64,000 nucleotides of DNA from Vanilla planifolia. Its lineage: Eukaryota > Streptophyta > Magnoliopsida > Asparagales > Orchidaceae. Below, piece by piece: positions 22,191 to 35,300 of this stretch (positions are counted from its first letter, which is position 1; every line of letters begins with the position of its first letter). The stretch spans positions 29,812,670 through 29,876,669 of the forward strand of contig CM043872.1 of NCBI GenBank assembly GCA_023846275.1. Direction: 5' to 3'. The notes beneath the pieces were generated by a model, which worked only from the letters and a program-made list of their open reading frames with translations, was not told the origin of the DNA and did not search any database. The position numbers and the translations under genes are program-made.

Positions 22191-22344
22191 TGGGCCTATA
22201 TAAGATTTTTTGGACGATTTATTACAAAAATTTATCATATTTTAGGCTAATTGGCTCAAAACAAACACCCGCCAGAGATTTTAGTGCCTGATTCAAATCG
22301 GACGGTCGTAAATTGTAACATACGAAATAAACAAAAAACCCTAA
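22191..22344 (+). promoter_or_regulatory. Site II element, TATA box and telo-box upstream of SPB1
   Basis: TGGGCCT (22191-22197) runs directly into TATATAAG (about 22197-22204), and AAACCCTAA lies at 22336-22344, 150 bp before the SPB1 start codon. TGGGCY site II elements combined with a telo-box near the transcription start are a known hallmark of plant ribosomal-protein and ribosome-biogenesis promoters, which fits an SPB1 gene. The sites are read directly from the sequence; their activity is inferred. Confidence 0.65.
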
Positions 22345-22493
22345 CGTATCCCTCCCGCGAAATCTCAGGCCACCTTAGCCGCCTTCCCGCTGTACCCATT
22401 CTACTCTCCCCGTCCGCCGGCACTTCAAAGGTCACTGTTTACGACCGTCAATCCCTGGTGTTGTCTCCCGTGGGATTTGTTCTTCAAGGTTAA

Positions 22494-25400
22494 ATGGGGA
22501 AGACGAAAAAGGGAAAGCAACGCCTTGACAAGTTCTACCATCTCGCCAAGGAGCAGGGATACCGCTCTCGTGCGGCGTTCAAGCTATTGCAGCTAGATGC
22601 TAAGTTCCGTTTCCTCCCCTCGTCCCGCTCAGTGCTTGACCTCTGCGCCGCGCCTGGCGGTTGGCTACAGGTCGCCGTCCGCCATGCTCCCGTCGGCGCC
22701 TTCATTCTCGGCGTAGACCTTGTTCCGATCCGCCCTATACGTGGCGCCCACTCCTTTGCCGAGGACATTACCACCCAACGGTGCCGTGTCGCCATCAAGC
22801 GCCTCATGGATTCCAATGGCGTCGTTGCCTTTGACACTGTACTCCACGATGGCTCGCCGAATGTTGGCGCTGCGTGGGGGAAGGACGCGACCATGCAATC
22901 TGCTCTCGTGGTTGATTCAATTAGGCTGGCTACTAATTTCTTGGCTCCAAAGGGCACCTTCCTTACAAAGGTTTGATCTCTTAGTTTTGATTTATATAGT
23001 AAGCTACATCAATACATAGCCGTTGATAACTATATTGGACTAGAAATTCAGATTGCTTGGAAAATTTGGTTTATTGTATAACAGTTCTGAAGGAGAAACA
23101 CTATTCCTTCTATCCGAAGAAGCATGCGTAATTTTCTCTTAGAATCCTTTCTTAAGCATTTGCTGTTGTGTTCCTGTTTTATGAGTAGATTCTGAATTAA
23201 ACATTTGGTTGCTGGACAAAATAATTTCAAGTTCATCAACGCCAATTTGAAGAATGCTTTGAATTATAATTTTTCTCAATACAGGTTTGCCCTTCTATAG
23301 GACCTTCTCATGGCAAATTTTGTGCAACAGTTGCTTCATATGTACAAGTGAACATTTATACGTTAGTAACGTTGTAAAAAAATATGATCATGAATTATAT
23401 TATTTTCTTTTATAGATCCATGAGAAATATTGTAAATACTATTGAACTTTATTATTTAGCATCTCTTCGATTCTTAATGTATAATTCTTGTCCACTACAA
23501 TATATAATAGATTCCAGCATTGTTTTTTTTATGGAGTTTAATATCCTGTCTTTCTAAGCTTTTAAAAAAGAACATCATTTCCATCATCACTTGCATATTA
23601 ATGGAACAGAAGAAACTATGTTTCATTGTATCTACACCTTAAATAAAGAGAAACTTCTAAGGCGGATCATGTTGTTGTAGAAGCATGTTAAAATATTTGT
23701 TAACTAAGATTTTGCCTGCATAATGCATCTGGAAGTAAAAAGTTTTTAAACATTCATCCAAATGTGTAGGATTTTAACTATTATAGGTCATATAAACCTC
23801 ACCTCATCTGATTAAATTGTAGCCTTGAGTTAATTGTAGAACAAAATTTCCTTAAGAATCTTTCTCTTGGTGAATCCAATATTTGTACCAACTATTTTAG
23901 AAACCCAAAGTAACGAATCATATATAGACAGAGGAAATAACAAACTTAATTGTGGTCAATCTGCCCCTTAAAAATAACTAATTGCATTTTGAAGAAGCAA
24001 CTTTTTCCCCATCTTGTATTACAAAGTTTGCTGATCAAGTCTTTTAAGAGGTTTGTCAAATGAATGTCCAATTATACTGTATGAAAAGATGGAATTGAGA
24101 AACTGAAAATAACAGAAAAATCTTTAATTTCTTGAATAAAAAGTTTGATTCTAACAACTTGAGTTTTTATCAATGTTTATGCTGACGACTTGAGAATTTT
24201 GAATGCTAATTTGCGAACTGAAAAAAGCATTAAAATAAATTCTAATTCCTGCAATATGCGAAGCTTCACTGACTGCTGCCAAATGACAAAAGTATTCATT
24301 GGAGATTACATAATCCTCCACTTTCTAATAAATATCCAATTTGATGAATCTGTCTAGCTTCGAGTTCTGGAGAGTATTCATGATAGTCATCATCAAACAA
24401 AAGAAAGAGGAGAGAAGAAATTGGGCTAGTTCTCTCTTGCTCCTCTTTTACACACAATAGTCACATAAAATCTCTAAAAACAATTCAAGATAACTGTTGT
24501 ATTATATAGTTAGAAACATGTCTTAATACCAACATAAGCTTATCTTTCAAAAACGGCATAAAAGGTTTATTTTAATAATTAAAAAATGTTGTTACTCACT
24601 GGCTAGCTTATTATTTATAAAATTTAGTTTACTTGTTACATTCATATTGAGAATGTTATGGTTTTTTTATACCCTCATAATGTTTGGTACCTTTACTATT
24701 TCTTTCTACATACAGGTTTTCAGGTCGCAGGACTACAGTGCCATTATCTATTGTCTTAAACAGGCATGACTTGTTTATCTGTCATCTTATTTAATTTTGT
24801 CATTAATATCTGTGCATTGAGTAATTTATTTGTGGTTATGCAGCTTTTTGAGAAAGTTGAGGTGACAAAACCAGTGGCTAGTCGAAGTACTTCTGCAGAA
24901 ATTTATGTTATTGGTCAAAGATATAAGGCCCCAGCTAAGATTGATTCGCGTCTCCTTGATGTGAAGCATCTCTTTCAGGGTTCTATAGAGCAACCTAAGG
25001 TGTGTATGTGGACAGGTGTAATTTTGTACATTTTTTAATGTTTCCATTAACCTTTTCTGATCACGTATTATCTTCACTAGGTTATCGATGTTCTTAAAGG
25101 AACAAAGCAGAAGAGAAACCGTGAAGGGTGAGTTCTTAATTTTTTCAATGATGATGCAGTGAGATTGAAATATTTCTTTTTTGTTTTAATAATCTGTTAG
25201 CAAATAAGATGTCAATGATGTTATAATAAAAAATGCAAGTAGAGGAGGTTTATTTGTATATTTAGTCATTTTCATCAAGTAAGGCTATAAGAAATATTGA
25301 TTGAACGAATGTGTCTATGTTGCTGTATGTTCAGTCAAATGGTTTCCTGACTGGGTCATTTGCATCTTATGTTTACTGTAGGAACGTGTTGGATTTTCCA

Positions 25401-28400
25401 TTTAAAGTGTTTGGTTTGCTTTTAGACTTCAAGGGAATTCTTTTCTTGCTTTGATTTTTAAAACCGTATTATTTAAATGTTTGTGTTGTGGAGTTGTGCA
25501 TGTCCTATAATGGTTAATCCATCTTTGTGGTACTAGCAGTCATTAGTGACTGCTGATTGTGTTTCTGATGAGCTCATTGTGCAGGTACGAGGATGGAAAT
25601 ACAACTTTATGGAAGGTCGGAAAAATTTCTGATTTTATTTGGTCGGAGGTGCCGCTTGAGTTTCTTGGTTCAGTTAATGCATTGTCTTTTGACGATGCAA
25701 AATCTTCATCAATTGGAGAGCATGAATTAACAACAGATGAGGTATTGCATATCTGATTTTTAGTGTTTTTATTCAAGTTGTAAGTCTCAACAGATTGGTT
25801 TCCCTCTTATTGCTTTCTTTATTTTAATTTTGACAGATTAAATCATCATGTGAAGATCTTTATGTTCTAGACAAGAATAGCTTTAAGCATCTGTTGAAGT
25901 AAGTTGAAATGCATTGACTTGTACAATTTCTTGGTCCCATACTTGGCGTTTCTTTTTTATCAGTTTTTGTTTTCACTGTTTGTTTTGTAAATCGGGCCAA
26001 GAATAGCTTTCATAGGCTTCTGGAAAGTACCTTGCCTACCAAAGAGTGGTGTAAGGATCAAATCTGGCATAATCCCCTCAGTCTTTTTCAAACAAAGTTG
26101 GAATATGTTGTCTTGTACAATTTCTTGGTCCTATATTTGTCATTTCTTTTTTAGCAGTTTTTTGTTTCTGTTTCTTTTGTTTGAAAATTGATGTTTGGTG
26201 CTCCAAATCCTCTTTCTTTGAATTGCTTGTCTGTACTATTCTTTTGGTTTCTTTAGTTACTGTTTTTATATTCTTACATTATCTTGTATTTGATAGCATT
26301 AAGATTGCTATTTTTTTTTATTCTATTTGAATGCAAGTGTTAATATACTTCTTGGATTATGGTTTGTGATTAATAAGACTATTTAGAGTACTTTTGCATT
26401 TGAGTAAAGTTGATTTTTGTCTAATGCTGATTAGCTTTGTTAGAAGGATTTATTTTCTGTACTTTGTACTTGAAACAAGAACATCAGTATTAGTTTATGG
26501 TTTTTGATAGGTGGCGCATGCGAATAAGAAAAGCTTTGTCATCCTCAGATAAGGATGTTTTGCAAGCTACAACGGCTGAAAAAGATACGAACGGTGATGA
26601 GGATGAGCGTTTACTTAATGAAATGGAAGAACTTTCGCACATGTTGGATCGCAAGCAAAGGAAAGCAAAAAAACTCCTTGCTAAACGCCGTGCTAAGGAT
26701 AAAAGTCGCAAAGCCTTGGGAATACAAATTGATGCTACGGAAGACAGCTATTTTGACAAGCAGTTGTTTTCCCTTGCTTCAATTAAGGTTTCTTTTTATC
26801 TGTGAAATGCTATTTATTTGACTTGGATTTGAAGTGTTATTGTATTTATATACAATTTTTTTCTTTTTTTTACTATAGATCATTATAAACTGGATCATAT
26901 TGATATGCTGTTTTAGAAAATTTGAAGTTAGGTTTTTCACTTCATTGAAATATTTTGATGCGTTGGTCCCTGCATCAGTTTATGGCAGAAAAACTTCATG
27001 CATGTTTTTGTTTGGTCAAATTACACTTAAAGTTGATCTGAAAACTTGGTAAAATTAATATGCTATTATTTTTTGTCATTTCTGTTCATCTAGCCTTGTT
27101 CCCCAAGGTTTATCGGTTTCCATGATACTTGGTAGATGCTCGAAGGTAGGTAATTTTTGTTTGTTTTTCTAGTTTGTGTTTGATGGTGGGGACTTAATGG
27201 GTATTTAATTCTTAATATGACATACTGCCATCATGATCCATATGCATTGGTTCATTTAGATGGATGTGGTTTTTGTTATTTCAGTTCTTGTTTGAGCATG
27301 TTACCTCTTTGGTGTTGGTGGATTCAAGCAGGAAATTTTTTGTTTTCCTATGTGAGCAAAGATTTTAGGGCGTTTTCCATTTATTCATGAAATAAATGAG
27401 GTAATTAATATGATTTGGTTACTTAGATTGGCAGAAGATTTATATATATCATGCATGTTTCTATGGCAAAAATCTGTTGAAGTATGGTCTTTCACCAGTT
27501 AATTGGCCTTTGTTCCCTCCTTTGAATCCCTGCTTGTATTGACTATGTTCTTTTCTTGTTTTGTTTTGCTGATATATATTTTTTTCCGTTCATTTTAATG
27601 ATATTTAGCAGCACAAAACTTGATTATGATGGCATTTAAAATTAGTTTAGATTTCCATCAATGAAGTTATTGGATTGAAATGGCAACAAAGCCTTTGTTG
27701 ATTGATCTCCTGTACTTCTTTGTTTGAAGGGTAAGAAAGATTTGGAAGCTGTGGACTCAGCAAGTGATGAAGAAGTTGATTACAGAGACAGCGAAAGTGA
27801 AGCTGAAACGCAAGTTGCTGCTGATTCTTCTGTTGATTTGGATGAGGATGAGGAGCAAATGCGGTATGGCTGTAGTTCTGTTGGACATTTTTGCATGTAC
27901 TTCTTTCTGTTTGATTGATTTGTGAAATATTTTCAGTAACATAACATAGAAATTTGTCAGATATGATATGCAGCTTGAAGAAATGCTTGATGAAGCCTAT
28001 GAAAGATATGTCAATAGAAGGGGAGGGAGCACAAAAAAGCAAAAGCGTGCTAAACTTGTGCTCTCAAATGGAGACACAGAATTGATGGAGGTAATATTGC
28101 AATTTAATGACTCGAATGCTATAAGTTTCTTCACTGTAGTTTGATCTATCTGTATATTCTGAGAACTATCACAACTTAAGGTAATAGTGACATTATGATC
28201 TGGTTTCTATTTTTAAGGGTGATGATGATGAAAACTTAGCCTTGGATCCTGCTTCTGACCAAGATCTGGATGACAAAGAAACAAATCCTCTTGTTGTTCC
28301 ATTAAATGAAGATGACAAGCTCACTCAGGAACAAATTATGGAGCAGTGGTTCAGTCAAGATGTTTTTGCTTCTGCAGCAGAAGATGGGGTGAAACTGGGA

Positions 28401-29222
28401 AGTGATAGCGAAGAAGAGTTGCCCAATATTTCCAAAAAGTCAGTGGATAGCAGATCCGTTTCGAATGATTCTGGACCTCGAACTCTGAAAACTGAAAAAA
28501 AAGAAGATTTTGAGATAGTTCCTGAAGGAACCATGGATACCAGTGATGACAGCACATCTGATGATGAATCTGAGGAAGAAGATGAAGATACAAAGGCAGA
28601 GATACTTGCTTATGCAAAGAAGATGCTGCGGAAGAAACAAAGGGAGCAGATTCTCGACGATGCTTATAATAAGTACATGTTCGACGATGATGACTTGCCC
28701 AACTGGTTTGTGGAGGAAGAGAAGAGGCACTGCCAACCCATGAAGCCTGTGACAAAAGAAGAAGTTGCCGCAATGAGAGCACAGTTCAGGGAAATTGATG
28801 CTCGCCCAGCAAAGAAGGTCGCCGAGGCAAAGGCTCGGAAGAAACGAGCTTCGATGAAGAAGATGGAGAAGGCTCGCCAGAAAGCCGATGCCATCTCGGA
28901 TCAGAATGACATTTCCGAGAAGTCGAAGAGTAGGATGATCGATCAGCTCTACAAGAAGGCGATGCCAAAGAGACCAAAGAAAGAGTATGTGGTTGCCAAA
29001 AAAGGGGTTCAAGTAAAAGGTGGCAAAGGTAAGGTGTTGGTTGATAGGCGTATGAAGAAGGACTCAAGAGTCCATGGGATGGGCAGACCTGGGAGGAAGG
29101 GTCGCCCGGCTAATAAGGGCAAGGGGGGTAAACCAAAAGGCAAGGGCATGAAGGGTAAGCCTTCAGGGAAGAAGGCTGGGAAAGGTGAAAGAAGAGGAAG
29201 CAAGACTTCCACAAAGGATTAA
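22494..29222 (+). CDS. SPB1: SPB1/FTSJ3-type pre-60S rRNA 2'-O-methyltransferase
   Basis: Ten exons: 22494-22970, 24716-24763, 24844-24999, 25081-25127, 25585-25741, 25837-25898, 26511-26787, 27730-27863, 27961-28090 and 28218-29222. Together they give 830 residues, close to yeast Spb1 (841). Spb1 is a nucleolar pre-60S factor that 2'-O-methylates 25S rRNA. The N-terminal FtsJ domain has the AdoMet motif VLDLCAAPGGW (47-57) and the tetrad K30, D119 (LHDGSPN), K159 and E194 (SAEIYV). The DUF3381-type middle and the Spb1_C region (QREQILDDAYNKYMFDDDDL onward) follow, with acidic Asp/Glu/Ser stretches, a basic region and a Gly/Lys-rich tail. The start ATG matches the family MGKxxKGKxRLDKFY. All introns are GT-AG except intron 2, which has a GC donor. 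Introns 1 (1.7 kb) and 7 (0.9 kb) are long. The gene looks intact. Confidence 0.95.
24764..24843 (+). other. GC-AG intron 2 of SPB1
   Basis: Exon 2 ends CTTAAACAG and is followed by GCATGA. No GT donor fits, and read-through meets a TGA at once. The acceptor GGTTATGCAG leads into CTTTTTGAG, giving the expected protein join CLKQ-LFEKVEV. The intron is 80 nt. Confidence 0.85.
25871..26185 (+). repeat. Tandem duplication spanning SPB1 exon 6 end and intron 6
   Basis: The end of exon 6 plus the first part of intron 6 (about 25871-25990) recurs at about 25998-26185. Shared words include CAAGAATAGCTTT and TTGTACAATTTCTTGG. The second copy holds about 70 extra bases and lacks the splice donor, so it is a decayed exon copy inside the intron. 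Confidence 0.85.
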
Positions 29223-31188
29223 GCTGCTTTGTGTGGAATTTGTTCTTGTTGTGCATCAGCATTTGCAGATGCTTGGCGAAGTCTACTGAAGCCAAACAAG
29301 ACAGAGCATATGGGTATTATTTACTTGGTGCAAGGTGAAAAAATATCAAAGCTTTTTCTTACTGCATTGCGTTTCTGCTTGTTATTCATGTCATCTCAAT
29401 GCTTATTTGTTTCCATTATTTGTTTTTGTTCTCTATTATATATATGGTCAAGTGGGAACCTTGTATCCAACTAAACTGTGCTTCCAAATGAATTAGAGAA
29501 ACTGGAAGTGCCCTTTAAATGGTGATGCTTCTATCCTTGTTTATCATATTCAGGATGGTTTTTTGCTATATGATTGATTGTTGAGAAATTTTTATATGAT
29601 TGTATTTATCTTAAACCACCAAACATTAGTTTTTTGTGAATAAGTTCATGTCATAATAATTTCATTGAATTAAATATCTCTTCTTTACTTGTGTTCCTTT
29701 TTAGTGTTTAATTTGTATTACACATTTTGTTATCGATTGATTACTAACATCACTTGTGAAGCTAGGTTAAAAAAAATAATTTTAGTTATTCATCTTTCAT
29801 TTGTGTTTTGGAATTAGGATTTAGAGGATAGAGAACAAAATCACCTTCTATTTTATCATATATAATGAATTATTTGATGAATCATAACTTAGCTTGAAGG
29901 CCATAAAAAAAATTCATCCAAATACATGGTGGAATTATTGCTTTATTTTTTGTATTATATCATGATATTCTTTTGTTTTTCACGTTTTTTTTTATTATTT
30001 TGTAATAATCTAATTATCATTTTGAGTTTGAATGTAAAATATTATTTGGCTTCAACAAAATCTTTTGAAGAAAAACGATATAAAAAAAGTAATAAAAAAG
30101 CCAATGCAATTATGTTGGATTATTCGATATATTTAATCTCATTAAAGGCATGATGCAATGCAAAAGTTTGAAAGTATAGAATCCTCTAGAAAAATCAATA
30201 AAAAATAACATATATAATATGCAAAATTTAAACAAAAAAATGAATATAGAATAAAAACTAATATTAAAAACAATGAAATAAGAGTAAGAAAACAACAAAA
30301 AGAATGTAAGAAAAGAGAATTTAAACTTTATTTCTTTACATATAATATACATTTAGATTTTATCATAGATAACATTTCTAATAACCTATATTTAAAGATT
30401 CTCGTAAAGTTTTAAATTACTCATGTCATAATCATGAACAAAAATCCTAAAATTAATAATAATATTTTCTATTTATACATGACATGACGTAATAATCAAT
30501 ATGATACACTATATTATTTAACATTATTGTAATCATAATAAATAATACAAGATTAAAAACTAAAATAAACATAAGATTTAAATAATTGAAATAAACTAAA
30601 AAAATTGTTTTTTGTCAACAACTAGATCTAAAAAATAAATTTATTCGACCAATTGATTATTCAACATTAATGCCTATATAATAATTTTCAAGAAAATATT
30701 TTTTTTTTTGAAAATATATGTGACAAATAAATAAGATTAAAAAAATCTTATTTGGGTGATAGCTGACGGGGATTTTTATCTTCTAGATGACAGGATTTGG
30801 AATTTTTGCATTTGTCAACCTACGGTAACATAATATTCATCTTTTCTCCAAACAAGTTTAAAATTTACAAGAAACCCCTCGAACATGTTTAGGTGACATT
30901 TTTGTGAAGGAGATGCTTGCAAGGCAACGCAGTCGTACGCGTAATTTTATCATGTAAGCCTAATTGTTTGACAAATAAAATATTTAAATATAAAATAAAT
31001 TAAAAAGGAGTGGTAAAAAGAAAACGCGTTACTTTTCTTGCAAATTAAGTAAATCTGCGTATTTGCTTAAACATCCATGAAAACAAGAATATTTGTATGA
31101 CGGAAAGTCTATTACAGTGGTACCCTTCTATGTTTACTAATTCACCATCCGCCATACTGTGAATATTGACGGAGACGGAGACCAGACA
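29223..31188. other. SPB1 3' region and AT-rich spacer
   Basis: The first few hundred bases probably are the SPB1 3' UTR. From about 29.6 to 30.9 kb the DNA is extremely AT-rich with no coding signal. Nothing else recognised. Confidence 0.5.
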
Positions 31189-31467
31189 ATGGTGTTCAGC
31201 GGCGGGCTAGTGGTGAAGGTGGCGAGGGCATCGGCGGAATGGTGGCAAACGATATCCTGCTTCTCGGAGAGGCTGAGCGGCGACGAGCTTCTCAACCTCC
31301 TCTTCTTTCTTCCCCTCCGCCATCTCCGCCGCTTCGTTTTCTGCTTCCTATCCTTCCTCTGTTTCCCCTACCCTGCCCCCTTCGCCTCCTCTTGGCCCGA
31401 TGCCTTTGATAGCTGGCATTATCGGGTGTACTACTTTCATTTATCGACTTCCTCCAATGAAGACTAA
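31189..31467 (+). CDS. Possible small hydrophobic protein, unknown
   Basis: An ATG at 31189 opens a 92-codon frame in a short GC-rich island within AT-rich DNA, much as first exons of other genes here look. The frame extends upstream to a GTG at 31159 but has no earlier ATG. The product has an amphipathic start (GGLVVKVARASAEWWQTISC), an SGDELLN motif and a hydrophobic stretch FFLPLRHLRRFVFCFLSFLCF that could be a membrane segment, then a Pro/Ala/Ser tail rich in Trp and Tyr. I cannot assign a family. It could be a complete plant microprotein or the first exon of a longer gene, though no obvious continuation was found. Base composition and the uninterrupted frame are the main support. Confidence 0.45.
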   Translation: MVFSGGLVVKVARASAEWWQTISCFSERLSGDELLNLLFFLPLRHLRRFVFCFLSFLCFPYPAPFASSWPDAFDSWHYRVYYFHLSTSSNED

Positions 31468-32307
31468 GCCGGATTGGGTCGAGCCGGCACTTGAAGAGAA
31501 GGCGCGCAGATTGATTCCTTGACGTTGGAGACATGGGTTTGTTGTGAAGTAATGTCTTTACCTTTTTCCTTCTGCTTCATGATCTTGTTTGTGTGATTTT
31601 GCTCGCTCGTGGCCTGTGTATAGAATAGAGGCGGCCATTTTTTTTTATTGAAGCCACTCATTGTTGCTGTTGTTCAATGTAATGTACTTATTTTAGTAGT
31701 TGTAATTAGTCTTCTCTGTGGTAATTATTCCAAATGGTTCTTCTTGACAAATCTGTTATAAAAATGAAGAAGAAAAAGATGCCATACCTAAATCTCTAAC
31801 AGGCACAGGAATTAAAACTCAACGTATAAGTGCCGAACCAAATACCATGAACTAAGTAGATGCAGTGCCGTGGAAATCTCATATAAACGCCATAAGTCTT
31901 TGCAATGTGGAACAAAAGGAATAAGGGAAAAAAGACAAGTTCACTTGTGTTTGTCTTTAAGCTATCACTAGTTTCTAGTAAATCTTTTGATATCCATACT
32001 TTTCAAAGATTTTTACAAACAAATTATGAAAAAAATTATAAACGTTATATACAAATTGTAATGCATAAGCATTAAAATCTTTTGGCGTTTGAATTTAATG
32101 AAACTAAGCTTTAATGAATTTTATTTCTTGATTATAAAAAACAAATTCTTACAACCTAAATGAAAACATTTTGATTGGTTGGAAAATAGGATTTGATATA
32201 TTTTGGCTTTATGCTATCCTTGTTTCATTGGTGTTATGGAAAATCAGCTTAATATTAATCTAAATCTCGTATTAGAATATAATCTATTTAATTGACTAGT
32301 ATATAAT
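31468..32307. other. Spacer
   Basis: Region after the small ORF, soon becoming AT-rich. No gene or repeat recognised. Confidence 0.5.
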
Positions 32308-35300
32308 AGAGAAAATCCATCTTTTTTTTTTTGAAATCAGTGACTAAAGCCTATATTAAAAACTCAATGATGTTTATACAAGATGTTAGATTAAAGTAAA
32401 GAAAAAAGCTCATGTGATAGGGGCATTTCTCAAACCTATGAAAAATAAAAAACTAAAACTTTGTTATTAACCCAATTCGCAACAGAGTTTTTCTCGTGGA
32501 GTACATCTTATGATATGATAAAAATTAAATGGTTGTTGTTGGTGAAAGGGAGGAATTGTTAGAATTTTTCATTGCATGTAATATGCCAAATAGGGTTTGT
32601 ATGGAATCAATCTCAAAGCAAATTTCAACAAAGAGAGATAAGTAGAAGTCACCCAATGAAATGAAATGATTGAGAGCATATTTCTACATAATAGAAGATG
32701 AGTATAAAAATAATCTCAATCAGTGCATAAATAAAAGTTTGCCCATTTGGTTTCAAATGATGATAGCAATGCTCGCAAAACCATTAGCAGAGATAGCAAT
32801 GTCATTGTTTACCACTATCTAATCTTGGGAGGAGGGAGCTACCAATAATGAGTGGGTAAAGATGGCCTCAAAGATGAGTTGAGGAAGTTGTAGTCTAGAA
32901 TAAGGAATACGAGGCATCATTGTCGTCTATGAGGTGCAGCAGTACTTAGAATGGACCAAAAATGAACATTGTTATTTCTTTTTCTCTAGAGATGGCACAT
33001 AGCATGGGCTACTAGATGAGTGGATTTCTCCTTCCTTTAATTGACTTCCATCCAGCAAAGAAGATAATGCAATGAGTTGATAATGGTGAATTTGCTGATA
33101 TTATGAAGCAGTTTTGCCCCAACTGAGGATGCAACCATGCAAGACCAGAGAATGTGTCAAATTTGGTGGTTTAGCAGCCCCATGGACTGTTATAGCTGGA
33201 GGCAAGCCCAATGACATTCAAACAATCCAAAGTTGGCATTGTACTTTGGCAAACGTGCCAAATAAGAGCTCTAACCCTTGGTTGCACTTTGATTTTTCAG
33301 GCCCTAGTGCCTTGGTTATCCATATTTCTGTCCAGCTGCAGAAATTTAGCATGAAGGATGGAACCAACAGTTTTTGAAGTTTCAAAAATAGTCTAGCATG
33401 AAGAGTCACCCTAACTCAAGGTCCTTTGGGGGCTGTTGATGATGTGATTGACCAAATTTGGGCCGAAGAAATGCTGCAAAATATCGGTATTCCAACTTTT
33501 TTTGTAGTGAAGAAGTAATCAGAAATGCAATGGAAGCATGGAGTTCATGTTTATAAAAGTGGGCCATTTTCAAATAACAATTGCCTAATCCAGTAGTCCA
33601 CATAAGCATTACATGGGATTCCGCAATCAATTCTTTAGACAAAGTTATAAATGACAAGCTTACCAGCAAAACAGAGGAGTTTCCAAATTATAGAATCCCC
33701 ATGCTTAATCTGAAAAGTGTGATTCTTATTACCGTATTTAGCTTGGCAGGTGTGAACCCAAAGATTGAAGTCATGAGTTAGGAATTGTCAATTATGCTGA
33801 CCAATAAGTGTTATTTGCCATGGTTTGAGTTTATAGATGCCTAGGCCAGCAAAATCTTTAAGCTAAGCAAGAATATCATTGTCTGCATAATGAAGCGATT
33901 TGCGGGTATGGAACCCAATCCAAATGAATGTATAAATAGTACATTCAATTTTAGTGAAAATATTTATTGGGACATGTGAGTGACTTATGATATATAAGTG
34001 AATTGCTACAAGGACATAATTTGCAAATATGATCCTCTTCGCAAGGGATGGATATCTAGTTGCCCAAGTGAAAATTTTCTTTGTGACTGCTTGAGCAAGG
34101 AAGAAGTTCATAATAGTAAGTTTGTTACAAGGGATAAGGACACCAAGGTATTTAATATACTTTGCTTGCTTAATCCCAAGCTAATTTGTGATCATTTTCT
34201 TGTGTCGATGAAGCATCTTTTCATTAAACATAATTCTATATTTGGATAAGTTAACCTTCTATCAGAAGACCTCCTGTTATGAGATAAGTATTCTTTTGGA
34301 GGAGACAGAAGCTGAAGTAGTTGGATCATAGAATCTTACGTCATTGGCAAAAAGAAGGCGTGGTACTTGGAGCCTAACAACTAATCTAGATTCCAATAGG
34401 ATCTAGTTGTGTCTCATGATAATGAATAAGGAAAGACACTTAGACATAATAGCAAAAAGATAGGAAGATAGGGTGCATTGTTGGCACAATCCGCACTTCA
34501 TCGTGATCCAAAGTAAGCAATGGCTATTACATAGAATTCCATATCTAGATGATATAATGCATGTTTTAACCTAAGAAATCCAAATATTAGGAAAGCCAAA
34601 GTGTTGGAGAATACGAATAAGAAAATTCCATCTAACTTTGTCAAAAGCTTGTTCAATGTCAATTTTAACTACCATAAGTCCTTCATTGGAGGTAGAATGG
34701 TTGTGACTATGTGATATCTCTTGAGCAAGAAAGATATTGCTGGAGATAGATCTATCGAAAATAAACGTGCCTTGCTCCAATGTTATGATGTGTGGGACAA
34801 CTAGTTGTAATCTATTGGTAAGAATTTTGGACACTACCATATAGATGGAGTTGTAGAAGCTAATAAGTCTATAGTGACTGGGATGCAACATCTTGTTTCT
34901 TAGGAATCAGAACAAAAGGGTATCACGCCATTTTATAAGCATTTGACCGATGGTGAAAACCTAGTAAACTGCTTTGATTATGTCAATATGCCTAATATTG
35001 CAGTAGGTTTTTGTAATACCCTCCAATCTCAGGGCCTTGTTAATGTCCATAGAGAGTGTAGTCTTTCTAATCTAAATTTTCGTTACAGCGGTAGTAAAAG
35101 CAGCAATTTGGCCTGATGAAATGCGAGGAGCTCGAAAAGTTGGATGGTAAGTAAATCCAAGCACCATTTCTCACAGAAAAAACAGTTAAGAGACCCAACA
35201 ATGTCCTCTAAGCTTGTTTGGATGATACTACAATGCTTGGTCAGCTTATAAATGTAGTTTTCCCTTCTCTTCATCGTAGCAGCATGAAAAATGAAGTTTT

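Noticed and set aside
28351-29212. Several long minus-strand frames across the last SPB1 exon
   Set aside because: Antisense shadows of a long, purine-rich coding exon.
33114-33377. 87-codon plus-strand frame
   Set aside because: Antisense to the degraded 3' part of the minus-strand LINE.
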